A stretch of DNA of 18,610 nucleotides from NCBI GenBank assembly GCA_900551225.1, contig URUZ01000052.1, forward strand, positions 1 through 18,610, in the 5' to 3' direction. This document shows, one piece after another, positions 6,244-15,500 of the stretch (position 1 is the stretch's first letter; every line of letters begins with the position of its first letter). Under the pieces are notes generated by a model, which searched no databases, had not been told where the DNA came from, and was given only the letters and a program-made list of their open reading frames with translations. This stretch comes from an uncultured Clostridium sp. Lineage in GTDB: Bacteria > Bacillota > Clostridia > Lachnospirales > Lachnospiraceae. A program made the position numbers and the translations under genes.

Positions 6244-6482
6244 TGATTAAACTGAACATTTTAAATCTGAATGGTTTTCTGGACACACTTAACAGCTGCA
6301 CCGGATCAGTGGAAATGACCCGCCCCGACGGGACCAAAGCCAATATCTGCCGCAGCCTGGGCGCTCAGACTTTGCTCAGGGAGGAATTCTACGCCAACAA
6401 AGGAGTGCTTCACCTCACGCTCACCTTTACAGATCCCAGGGACTATTTCAAAATTGTCAATTATTATATTGGAGAAAGCTAG
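6243..6482 (+). CDS. Small conserved-looking protein of unknown function (79 residues)
   Basis: A 79-residue protein beginning MIKLNILNLNGFLDTLNSC. A GTG three codons upstream (6234) is in frame, but the GGAG site at 6231-6234 fits only the ATG at 6243 (8 bases). It has no membrane segment or signal peptide. Its alternating hydrophobic pattern (LNILNLNGFLDTLN; VLHLTLTFTDPRDYFKIVNYYIG) suggests a compact alpha/beta domain. I have an uncertain recollection that similar 79-residue proteins occur in other Clostridia, sometimes under misleading names. It ends 7 bases before the acetyltransferase ATG, so the two are probably co-transcribed and perhaps translationally coupled. Function unknown. Confidence 0.72.
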   Translation: MIKLNILNLNGFLDTLNSCTGSVEMTRPDGTKANICRSLGAQTLLREEFYANKGVLHLTLTFTDPRDYFKIVNYYIGES

Positions 6483-6489
6483 GTAAATT

Positions 6490-7083
6490 ATGACTGAACG
6501 CGAGAAAATGCTGGCCGGGCTGCTGTACGACTGCAGCGACCCCGAACTGCTGGAGCAGTGGCACAAGGCCAAGAACCTGATCCGGCAGTACAATCAGACC
6601 GTTTCCGAGGACCTGCAGGAAAAAGACAGGCTCCTCAGCGAATTGCTGGGGAGCCGCGGCAAAAATCTGTGGATAACTCCACCGTTTTTTGCGGACTATG
6701 GGCATAACATTCATTTCGGCAGCAACTGCGAAGTTAATATGAACTGTATCTTTTTGGATGACAACCGGATTACGGTAGGCGACAACGCCCTGATTGCTCC
6801 CAATGTGCAGATATACACCGCCTTTCATCCCGTGGACGCCAGAGAGCGTTTCGGGGCGGTAAAAGAGGACGGGTCCTTTGAGTTCTGTGTGACCCAGACC
6901 GCGCCTGTGACCATCGGCAACAACGTGTGGATCGGCGGCGGCGCCATCATCCTGCCCGGCGTCACCATCGGCGACAACGCCGTCATCGGAGCCGGCAGCG
7001 TAGTGACGCACTCCGTTCCCCCGGGGTGCGTGGCTGTGGGGAATCCATGCAGAGTGGTCAGGCAGATTCCGGGGCTGGAATAG
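6490..7083 (+). CDS. Sugar O-acetyltransferase (LacA/Maa hexapeptide-repeat type)
   Basis: A 197-residue acetyl-CoA-dependent O-acetyltransferase. Residues 1-60 form the helical Maa N-terminal domain (MTEREKMLAGLLYDCSDPEL). Residues about 65-190 are left-handed beta-helix hexapeptide repeats (FADYGHNIHFGSN, ITVGDNALIAPNVQIY, VTIGNNVWIGGGAIILPGVTIGDNAVIGAGSVV). The catalytic histidine is H113 in YTAFHPVDARERF. The length is normal for galactoside/maltose acetyltransferases; the sugar acceptor is not defined by sequence. The protein is cytoplasmic, and family members form trimers. It lies 7 bases after the 79-residue gene. Its last 26 bases overlap the 3' end of the convergent recombinase-like gene. 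Confidence 0.93.
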   Translation: MTEREKMLAGLLYDCSDPELLEQWHKAKNLIRQYNQTVSEDLQEKDRLLSELLGSRGKNLWITPPFFADYGHNIHFGSNCEVNMNCIFLDDNRITVGDNALIAPNVQIYTAFHPVDARERFGAVKEDGSFEFCVTQTAPVTIGNNVWIGGGAIILPGVTIGDNAVIGAGSVVTHSVPPGCVAVGNPCRVVRQIPGLE

Positions 7084-7852
7084 TAGGAGACGTCTCCTCC
7101 GGCTCCAGCAATACCCACCGCACCGGCTCGCCGGCGGTCAGATGCAGCAGACGCCTGGTATTTACCTTGGAAGGCGGCACGCCGATGCTGGCGCAGAGCT
7201 GCTTCATGTCCTTGTGAATATTGCTGCGGTCATATGCCTTACCGCCCGCAGTGATAAACACAGGCCCATTCAGAATATACTCCGTGCGGCAGTACTCCAT
7301 CAGCCGCTTCCCCAGTCCCCGGGGGAAATACAAGGCCCTCCTGCTTCCCCGCCGGTTCACGACAATGTACCCCCGTTCCAGGGCTTCCCTGGTAACCAGT
7401 TTATGTTCGCTGACAGTGATGTTCATAGTGCAGATCGTCTGCATCAGCAGCGACAGACGCCGGTCCTGATGGCGCTCCGCCTCTGCCAGCAGCCGCGCAT
7501 ACTCCCGCATGGTCAGCTCTTCTGTGCAGCTGCCCGGCGTATATCTGAATTTCAGGAGCGTAAATCTCAGCTCCTCCCACCCGGCGAATACAAAAAATTT
7601 ATTCAGACCGTTTAAAATTGAATTAATGCTGCTGGTCTTATAGCGCGTCTTCAGCATTTCCAGATACCGGCCGCAGGTTTCCCGGTCAACCGCCTGGCAC
7701 TGTTCTCCTGCAAACCGGTAGAAACCCTGCACATCCCGTCTGTACCGCTCCAGGGTTGACAGGCTGTACATTCCCTTGTCCAGCTCTTCAAGAAATCCTT
7801 CCATCAATTCTGCTGTCATCACTTTTGGCTGCACATTTCCACCTTCCTTCAT
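7058..7852 (-). CDS. Truncated, catalytically dead tyrosine recombinase-like protein
   Basis: A frame of up to 264 residues. Residues about 15-90 are a SAM-like core-binding domain of phage integrase/XerC type (LSTLERYRRDVQGFYRFAG, SINSILNGLNKFFVFAGW). Residues about 110-240 match the catalytic domain, including the YDRSNIHKDMKQLC segment (207-220). Catalytic positions are lost: the usual I-R-V-S-E-L is I-T-V-S-E-H (R to T146), and the usual HNLRH is R-R-L-L-H (H to R233, R to L236). The tail with the second His/Trp and the nucleophilic Tyr is absent, replaced by a proline/glutamate-rich end. The frame is otherwise intact. ATGA overlaps the EAL gene stop, but an AAGGTGG site better fits a GTG at 7834-7832 (codon 7). 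It may be a decayed integrase remnant or a repurposed DNA-binding protein; recombination is very unlikely. Confidence 0.78.
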   Translation of the reverse strand: MKEGGNVQPKVMTAELMEGFLEELDKGMYSLSTLERYRRDVQGFYRFAGEQCQAVDRETCGRYLEMLKTRYKTSSINSILNGLNKFFVFAGWEELRFTLLKFRYTPGSCTEELTMREYARLLAEAERHQDRRLSLLMQTICTMNITVSEHKLVTREALERGYIVVNRRGSRRALYFPRGLGKRLMEYCRTEYILNGPVFITAGGKAYDRSNIHKDMKQLCASIGVPPSKVNTRRLLHLTAGEPVRWVLLEPEETSPTIPAPESA

Positions 7853-9561
7853 CTCTTTAATATCTGTTTCTCAAAATCAGACGCCTTCATTGGCCTGTAG
7901 TAATAATATCCCTGGGCCATATCGCACTGAAGCTCCCTTAAGTACCGGGCCTGCTCCGCGGTCTCCACCCCTTCGCAGATAATTGTGGTATTAGTTCCTT
8001 TGGCCATCTCAATCACTTTCTTCAGTACCAGCTGACCCTTGGGATTCTGGGCATCAACTATCAGGCTGCGGTCAATTTTCAGGACATCCGGATCTGTCAG
8101 GGCCAGAAGGTTTAAGGCCGTATAGCCTGTGCCGAAATCATCAATATCCAGCCGGTATCCCCTGCTGCGCAGCTCCTCGGCCAGGGCCTTCATCTGGCAG
8201 TCATATTCCATAAAGGCGGTCTCCGTCAGCTCGAAGGCGATTAAACTGTGGGGTATTCCCCATTTGTCTACGATTCCGCTGAAATTCTCCACATAATCCG
8301 CATCCTCCAGATGGTTTCTGGACTGGTTGATTGAGATGGGAATCAGCGGAAGGCCGGAATCAGCCCACCGCCGCATCTGGGAGCACAGCTTCTCCAGCAT
8401 ATAGAAATCCAGTTCCTTGATAAACCCGTTCTGCTCAAACACCGGTATGAATTCATCCGGCATGATGCAGCTTCCGTCCGCCTTGATCCACCGGGACAGC
8501 ACCTCCGCACCCACAGGCTGTCCGGTTGTCAGATTCACCTGGGGCTGGAAGTACAGCTGAAACTCACCGCGCTCCATGGCTCCTCCTGCGGCTTCCATCA
8601 GCTCCTGTTCAAGGAACTGGTGGTGCTCCATCCCCGGATCATAATAGGCAAAATGGCTCTCCCATCTGCGTTTGACGGCGAAGCGCTGGGCAGTCAGCGT
8701 CCTGTCCAGCACCGCCTTCATCATCCCCGGGGCGCCACGCTCCAGGAGGCAGATTCCGCCGGTGACGTACACCTTGATCTCCATGCGCTCCTGGATCTGT
8801 TTGCCCAACTGCCGCTCCACCAGCTCCTGCACCCGTTGATCCAGCTGCTCCGGGCTGTTATAGTGCAGCAATAATGCAAAGTTATCTTTTTCGATTCTCC
8901 CGCACAGTTCTCCCTCCCGGCACTCGGCCTGAAGGATTTTAGCGATTTCCATCAGGATTAAATCGCCCTTTTTATATCCCAGCACAGCATTGATGTACCG
9001 GAACTGATTGATCCCGAATTTCAGGACACTGTAGGACAGCGAAGGGTGGAGGTCCAGCATTTTCTCTGCCTGGGTCACAAACCCCTCCATGTTATAGATT
9101 CCGGTCAATGTATCCATCTTCTGCGCCTTCTCCACCTGCCCTGCATACAGCCGGACATAGCTGTTCCCGCCGCCTTCAGGCAATGAATTGTGCAGGTGGG
9201 CAATTTTCCAGAACCTCCCCTCGCGCCTGTACACCAGCGTCAGCCGTATGACGGCAGTAAACAGAGTCTCCCCGTCCAGAACGGCACAGATATCCACATG
9301 TCCTCCGACGCAGACCACCTCCGCAGATAAAATCTGCGGAGTGTAACTCTCACACACAATCTGAAAACCAACTCCTTCCCGGCCCGCGCTCTCAGCCATC
9401 TGGCTGCGCATACCTGCCGGCCCGAAGCCGATCTCATGGCCTCCGGTGCCTGTCCAGACTGCCTCTGCGGATATATACCGTTCAAGGGCTTTATAATTTC
9501 TGTCAATGAAATACAACCGCATCACTAATTCCGTCAGCCGGATTGCCTGGTCTGCTCTCAT
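7849..9561 (-). CDS. c-di-GMP phosphodiesterase: NTF2-like + degenerate GGDEF + EAL
   Basis: A 570-residue soluble protein. Residues 1-130 look like an NTF2/SnoaL-like domain, often found as a sensor. Residues 147-310 are a GGDEF domain beginning TLTGIYNMEGF, but the active-site motif is EKDNF (224-228), so cyclase activity is not expected. Residues 320-570 are an EAL domain. It keeps E353 (as EVL), N414-type 'ISINQS', E444 in ELTE, D474-D475 in DDFGTGY, K495 in LKID, E530 in CEGVET, and Q550 in AQGYYYYRP, so c-di-GMP hydrolysis to pGpG is expected. There is no membrane segment. Ribosome site TAGGAG lies 9 bases before ATG. The gene starts 16 bases after the giant surface-protein stop and overlaps the next gene by 4 bases, suggesting one operon linking c-di-GMP turnover with surface adhesion. 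Confidence 0.9.
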   Translation of the reverse strand: MRADQAIRLTELVMRLYFIDRNYKALERYISAEAVWTGTGGHEIGFGPAGMRSQMAESAGREGVGFQIVCESYTPQILSAEVVCVGGHVDICAVLDGETLFTAVIRLTLVYRREGRFWKIAHLHNSLPEGGGNSYVRLYAGQVEKAQKMDTLTGIYNMEGFVTQAEKMLDLHPSLSYSVLKFGINQFRYINAVLGYKKGDLILMEIAKILQAECREGELCGRIEKDNFALLLHYNSPEQLDQRVQELVERQLGKQIQERMEIKVYVTGGICLLERGAPGMMKAVLDRTLTAQRFAVKRRWESHFAYYDPGMEHHQFLEQELMEAAGGAMERGEFQLYFQPQVNLTTGQPVGAEVLSRWIKADGSCIMPDEFIPVFEQNGFIKELDFYMLEKLCSQMRRWADSGLPLIPISINQSRNHLEDADYVENFSGIVDKWGIPHSLIAFELTETAFMEYDCQMKALAEELRSRGYRLDIDDFGTGYTALNLLALTDPDVLKIDRSLIVDAQNPKGQLVLKKVIEMAKGTNTTIICEGVETAEQARYLRELQCDMAQGYYYYRPMKASDFEKQILKR

Positions 9562-9577
9562 AAGCCTTGTCTCCTAA

Positions 9578-12500
9578 CTAATTGTGCTTCCTCTCCTCCA
9601 GCGCGTCCTGGCATTTCCGGGTCCGTTTTTTCTCCCTTCTGTACCAGATATATGCCGCTGTCACAAGAATGGCCGATACCACCAGAATCCACCAGGGAAT
9701 ATATATGCCGGAATCCTCCCTGCCTCCGTCCGTTGCCGTGGCCGGTGTTGCGCTGCCCGGACCGTCCGCACCGGTATCCGGCTGACCGGCCTGGGTGGTG
9801 ATGGTTACGATGCCCGTCATCCTCTGTTCCGGTATCAGGGCACTGTCGCTGCACAGAAGAATGTACTGCGAGAACCGGTCTGTCCGGAACCGGACTCTGG
9901 TTCCGCCTTCCAGGATCTCGGGCCGCAGGAAGCTGGCCTGGTCTTCATGGATGCGCAGAATCACATAATTGCCGTAGTTCCTGTATGCTGTTTCCAGATC
10001 CATGGTTATGTGTATTGTATTCTCCAGTCTGTCAACGGGTTCCCTCTCAACTGCGGATTCCCCTGTCCAGGCCTGTTTTGTCATACCGATATCCAGGTTC
10101 TGCACCTTCACATCCGACGGCAGGCTGCCGCCCAGCATATGGCGGGCCGCCGCCTCTTTGTCCGGCTCCTGTCTGGCCACATGCACCTGAAGCCTCACCC
10201 GGCCGGCGCTGTCCCACAGCTCCTCGCCCAGCCACAAGCTGTTGACCACCTCGGCCTCATCAATTACAGGGTTTAAATCCCCTGCCGCCCCTGCGGTCAC
10301 ACCGCTCTGGGCAACTGTCAGCACCGACTTTCCGCTCCGGCCGTTTTCGGCACTATCCGCTGTAGCCAGCAGACGTGTCCGGGCCATATCCGCCGGGATT
10401 TCCACATCAAATACATTGCCGCCCAGGTCATCCACGCTCACCCGGCCATCCTCCGGCTCCATATGGATCACAGCGCCCTCTTCTGCTATAGGCTCCACCC
10501 TCAGCCGGACCACTGTCTCTCCCCCCGGATTGGTATATTTCGGATAGGCAATGAGGCTGTAAGCCGCCGGATCGTTCTTTGACTGCGCTGCTTTGACATT
10601 TCTGACCACCTCCCGGCTGGGTGCCCCGCTGATGATATCCACGTTGTAACCGCGGATCACTCCATCCAGGGCCTTTTCCCCCTCAGCTGTAAACTCCCAG
10701 ACTCCGTACCCGCCGCAGGACCCGTTTACATTACCCGCCTGATCGGTGACGAAATTGGGGGTGACATCCACATAATACCGGGTACCGGGCTCCAGGGCCT
10801 TGGGCAGCTTCACCTCCACCGTGCGGTTTCTCCGGTTTACATCCACTGCTGACGCTCTGGCCTGCACCTCACAGTACAGGGACCTGCTCTCGTGATCCCA
10901 CACCCGGATCTTTCCGCTGTTCCCCGGAATCTGCCATACATCCTCATTGGTGTAGAACAGAAGGGAAGCGTCCTTGTCCATGGTGGTGTTCTCTCCGTCC
11001 CCCAGCGCCAGGTACAGCGCCGGCGGATCCGTGTCTCTGAGCACCGTAGCCGTTCTGCTCTGGGATATGCGGCCTGACTCGTCCTTCACCTTGAACAGGA
11101 TCTGGTCATCCGTCATCACATCTCTGTCTATGAGAATGCTTCCGAAGCTGCTCCAGTCCCTCCAGCCATTCCAGCTTTCTCCTCCGTCAATGGAATAACA
11201 CCATTCGCGGATTCCGCTGGTCTGATCCTGGGCCCTCGCGGTGACATGCTTGTCCATGTTGATCCACACCTCGTCCGCCTGGGTGAAGGCCTTTTCCACC
11301 GGCAGGTTTGTAATCTCCAGATCCACCGGATTCTCCGTATCCACCTTGATCAGGCGTTTGAATTCGATCCGGTCGCCGAACTCATTGTCCGTCCAGACAT
11401 GCAGATTCCATCTGCCGTCCCCAGGTATTGCGGGCTGTACCGGCGGGGCGGTCTCCGCTCCCGTGGTACCTTTTCCCAGGGTTTTTAAGTACAAGGTGCC
11501 TTCCGGCTCCGGCTCCCCCTCCTTGTAAAGGGTATAATAGGTGGTAAGCACGCTGGCCCCGTTCTGTTTCATGGGAATGATCTCAATATCAGGCACAACT
11601 ATGTACCACTGGTTCTCACCGTCCGGCTCCCGGGGTGTAATAAGTACCTCCAGTGCCTGTCCGGTTACTTTCTCCTTGTCGATATACGTCTCTTCCCGCA
11701 CAAAGGTGGTGGAAGTTCCTGCTATATCTGTGATTGTAATCTCATAGGTTCCGTTCTCCTGGGTCTCAAAGGAACACTCGACCCTGTTGGCATCCACAAT
11801 GCTGGAAACCACCGGAATATTCACAGTGCCGTCCTTCACCACCCGGATATTCTGGGGCACCATGCCGCTGCGCTCATCCTGGGCGGTAAATGTCACCGTC
11901 ACATCACGGTTCACCGGGGCAGTGGGCCACCCGTCCATTCTTGTGATTTCAGGCGGTATGGTATCAATGGAAAAGGTCCGGCTGACTGCTGTCTCATTCT
12001 GGCTGTTGTCCGCTGCCTGGACAGTCAGTACCATTCCGGTTCCGTCCGTCTCAATAAAGGGCGAGAGGGACACATCTGCCATCACCGGGTTCTCCCCGCT
12101 CCAGTCATTGGCGTCCAGCACGGTTTCCCCGCCGCTTTGCACCGCGCAGGATGCTGTGGCTGCGGCCACGCCGCTTCTGTTGTCGCTGATGGGAATGCTG
12201 ACATGAACCGTGGTGTTGAACCATCCTGCCCCATTGGGCGTTTCTCTGGTGATGAACTGCCCTATGCGCGGGCCTTGATCCTCTGCCATCCACTCCAGGC
12301 TGCCGTTTTTGCCCACCAGCTTCTTCGTCTCCTCCCTGTTGCCCGCCCGGTCTGTGGTATAGTACCAGATCTGCACCGTACCGTCCGTATCTGCGGACAG
12401 GTCAAAATGGAAGGACCGTTCCTGATCCGTCATCTGGCCGGCTGCTTTCATCTGCCGCCAGCTGTTTCCCAGATCCAGGCTGTAGTACGCCTGGGCCGGA

Positions 12501-15500
12501 TGGCTTAAGGTATCCTGGGGATAAATGGTAATTCTCACTGCCTCATTAAAATAGTTGCCGCTTGTAATAAAGTTACCCATACGTCCCATGAACCCATCAT
12601 TTACTTTAGAGAATGTCACCTCCGGGTTCTGATAAGATACGGCCGTATTGTCATAGCGCAGAACCTGGCTTAATATCCGGGCCTTGTCCGCATTGTTGGC
12701 CGCCTCGTCCTCCACGTACCAGTAGAGGGTATATCTGCCCTCCCCCGGCAGCTTCAGATCCTGGGGACTGTCCTTTGTCCAGGCAGACGAATCCGCCGGA
12801 TCAGGGGCCGCCTCACTCTCCGGTTTCAGGCTCCAGTAATAATGGCAGGGCGCTGTAGTGCCGTCGGAGGTCTCCACGGACAAGGACAGCGCAGGCGGGT
12901 TGGAACCGTTGTACCACTCCTCCCCATGTTCCGCGCACAGAGCGCCGTCAGCCGCCGGGGTCACCGTCAGCGCACCCGATACAGGAGCCGTGGTATCCGT
13001 GTTAAAGGACAGGTCTATCCCGTCCTCCAGAGTATCGCGGCAGTTTCCCGCCACATCCCAAACACGGATTCCGATGTCCCCGTCCACGTAGGAGCCGTCG
13101 GGTATTGTAAACCGGTTATTCCCCGCTGCCTGGTAGTTCTGGTACGCGCTCCAGTTCTTACCTGCGTCAACCGTATAACTGTAGAATTCCACACCGCTCA
13201 GGTTGTCCTCCGCTTCTATCTGGATCACATTGCTGCCGCACCAGGCCGGATAAGCATACAGTGGATCTTCCCCCAGCGTGATTTCCACCTGGGGTTTCGT
13301 CAGGTCAATATAAAAATCTTCTTCACGCTCACTGTTGTTGCCCGCGTTGTCAAATGCCGTCAGCTTCACATGATACGGGAATCCCTCCCCCTGGGAAGTC
13401 TCCTGCCAGGTGTATGTACTCCGCTTTGCATTGCTTCCGCTGCCGATCTGAATGTCCTCCGTCCGGCTCACAGGCACGCTCCCATCGGCCAGATAATTGG
13501 TCTGCACGGTTTCCAGCCTGCTGATTCCGCTTCCTGTATCCGTGATAACCGAGGTCATGTCCACCGGGCTGGTATGCCAGGTATGGCCCTGATTGTCCCT
13601 GGCCGCATTTGAGGACGATGCGGTGACCGCACCGATCTCTGGCAGGGTGGACTCCAGTCCCCATTCGTTGGAGCCATCGGTTCCCAGCACATAGGTGGAT
13701 GCTATATTGCCGGCCACATCCTCCGCAGAGACAGTGATCTTCCCCTGGGTACCCTGCGGTATGGTAAATGTGTATGTCGTCCCATCGCTCTGCCTCACAG
13801 CTTCCTTTGGCTCTGCTCCGCCGATGGAGTAAGTCACTTTCTCCACTCCGCTGGCCAAAACGGGGATCACTGGGCTGCTGGGCTTCTGCTTCTGGACCGG
13901 ATCTGTCACCGGCATGCTCACCTTCACAGATTCGGTGAAATAGTTCCCGTATTTCAGGAAATTCAGCATGCCGTCCAGTGGGCTTCCGCTCTCCGAGGAA
14001 AACGCAAAATCCCCAACAACCGGAGCCTGGTTATCCCAGCGCACCTGCATTTTGCTCAGGCTGCTTTCATTGCCCGCGCCATCCCTGCTGAAATAATAGA
14101 AGTCATAAGCGCCCTCCACCGGGTCGCCGTATACAACTGCTTCCGTCCCGTCACTGACCGGAATGGTCTTGCCCCAGTCATCCCTGGGAACGGTAATCTT
14201 CCCCTCCTTTACATTCCACTCCAGGCGGTCATCCACAGGCACTATGCCGCTGCTCTCAGGCGCCACATACCAATAGGACTCCTCAGCAGAACCACCCACG
14301 GTTCCATCCGGCCGTTTCATTGTAAATACCGGCTCTTCCCCGTTGTACCAGCCTGCATCATTGAGCGCGCCTCCGCTGCCCGGAACCACCTCCAAAATGG
14401 GAGCCTCCGGCGCAACACGGTCCAGCACAATCCGGTTGGCGATCTCCTCTGTCCCGGCTCCGGACTGCTTCGGCGCCAGCAGCTCCAGCGTAGTCCCTTC
14501 ATTGCCGGCCTTATCCCAGACCTTAAAACCGATGTTGTAAATACCATCATCTGACAGGGTCAGGCTGGGAGCGTGGCTGCCCGCAGCGGGCCAGTCTTTT
14601 CTATCGCTCCATGTGACTCCCTTGTCCGTGCTGATGCTGTATGCCGCCAGCCCGCTTAGGTTGTCGTAAGCTGCAAACTTCACAGTCACCGGATCCTTGT
14701 AGTACTCCGCCCGGTCCCCGTAAGCCACGTCCAAAACCGCCTGCGCTACGGGCGCTGTCTTGTCTACATTGATCCCCTCAACAGCGGGGAGAACCACGCC
14801 GGAACGGCTTCCGGCGTTGTCTGTAACTGTCAGGTCGTAGACCATCCCCATGCCTTCGCCGAGGGTTATGTCAAAATCTTTGGTTTTTGTCATCTCACTG
14901 CCATTGAGCACGTAGTTGATATTTTTTTTGTCCACGGACCCCCGGATCAGCGCCAGGCCGCTGTCTTCATCATATGCCTCTATGCTGAGAACCACATCGT
15001 TTTTGTACCAGCCATTGTCATTTGGGTTGCTTTGGGGCGTCACACGGATGGTGGGCGGCGTGTTCTCAATCGCTAGATTTCCACTGCCGTCGGCATTTAA
15101 AATCATAGTGCTGGCTTTGTTGCCTGCCCCGTCCTCCGCTTCAATGGTTACCACACCACGGGTTCCCACCGGCAGTGTAAACTCCTTTGTAGCCAGGTTA
15201 ACCGCCACCGGCGCCTGACCATCCAGGGAATAGGTCAAGGACTTAAGTCCGCTTCCGCTGCCGTCGGATATATGGACAGTCACCTTCAGCGCGTTCTGAT
15301 AAAACATGCCGAAGCTTACTGTATTGATGACCGCCGCTGCCGTGGAACTATTGATTTCCTCCACGGTCCATCCGCCGCTGCCATCAAAAAACGGGGCGGT
15401 TTTATCCCAGCGGATGTCCTCTGTCTGCTCGGCGCTCATATTGCCCGCCTGATCGGCGGATCTGTATTTAAGAGTCCACACACCTTCCGACTCCAGATTG

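Noticed and set aside
7058..7852. Recombinase gene as evidence of an active mobile element or integron
   Set aside because: The catalytic residues are missing, and no attachment-site repeats, terminal inverted repeats, transposase or phage genes were seen nearby.
9764..9784. QPDTG near the C-terminus of the giant protein as a sortase (LPXTG-like) signal
   Set aside because: The first residue is Q, and the hydrophobic helix starts only about 24 residues later after a low-complexity linker. A sortase motif normally sits directly before the helix. A plain membrane anchor fits better.
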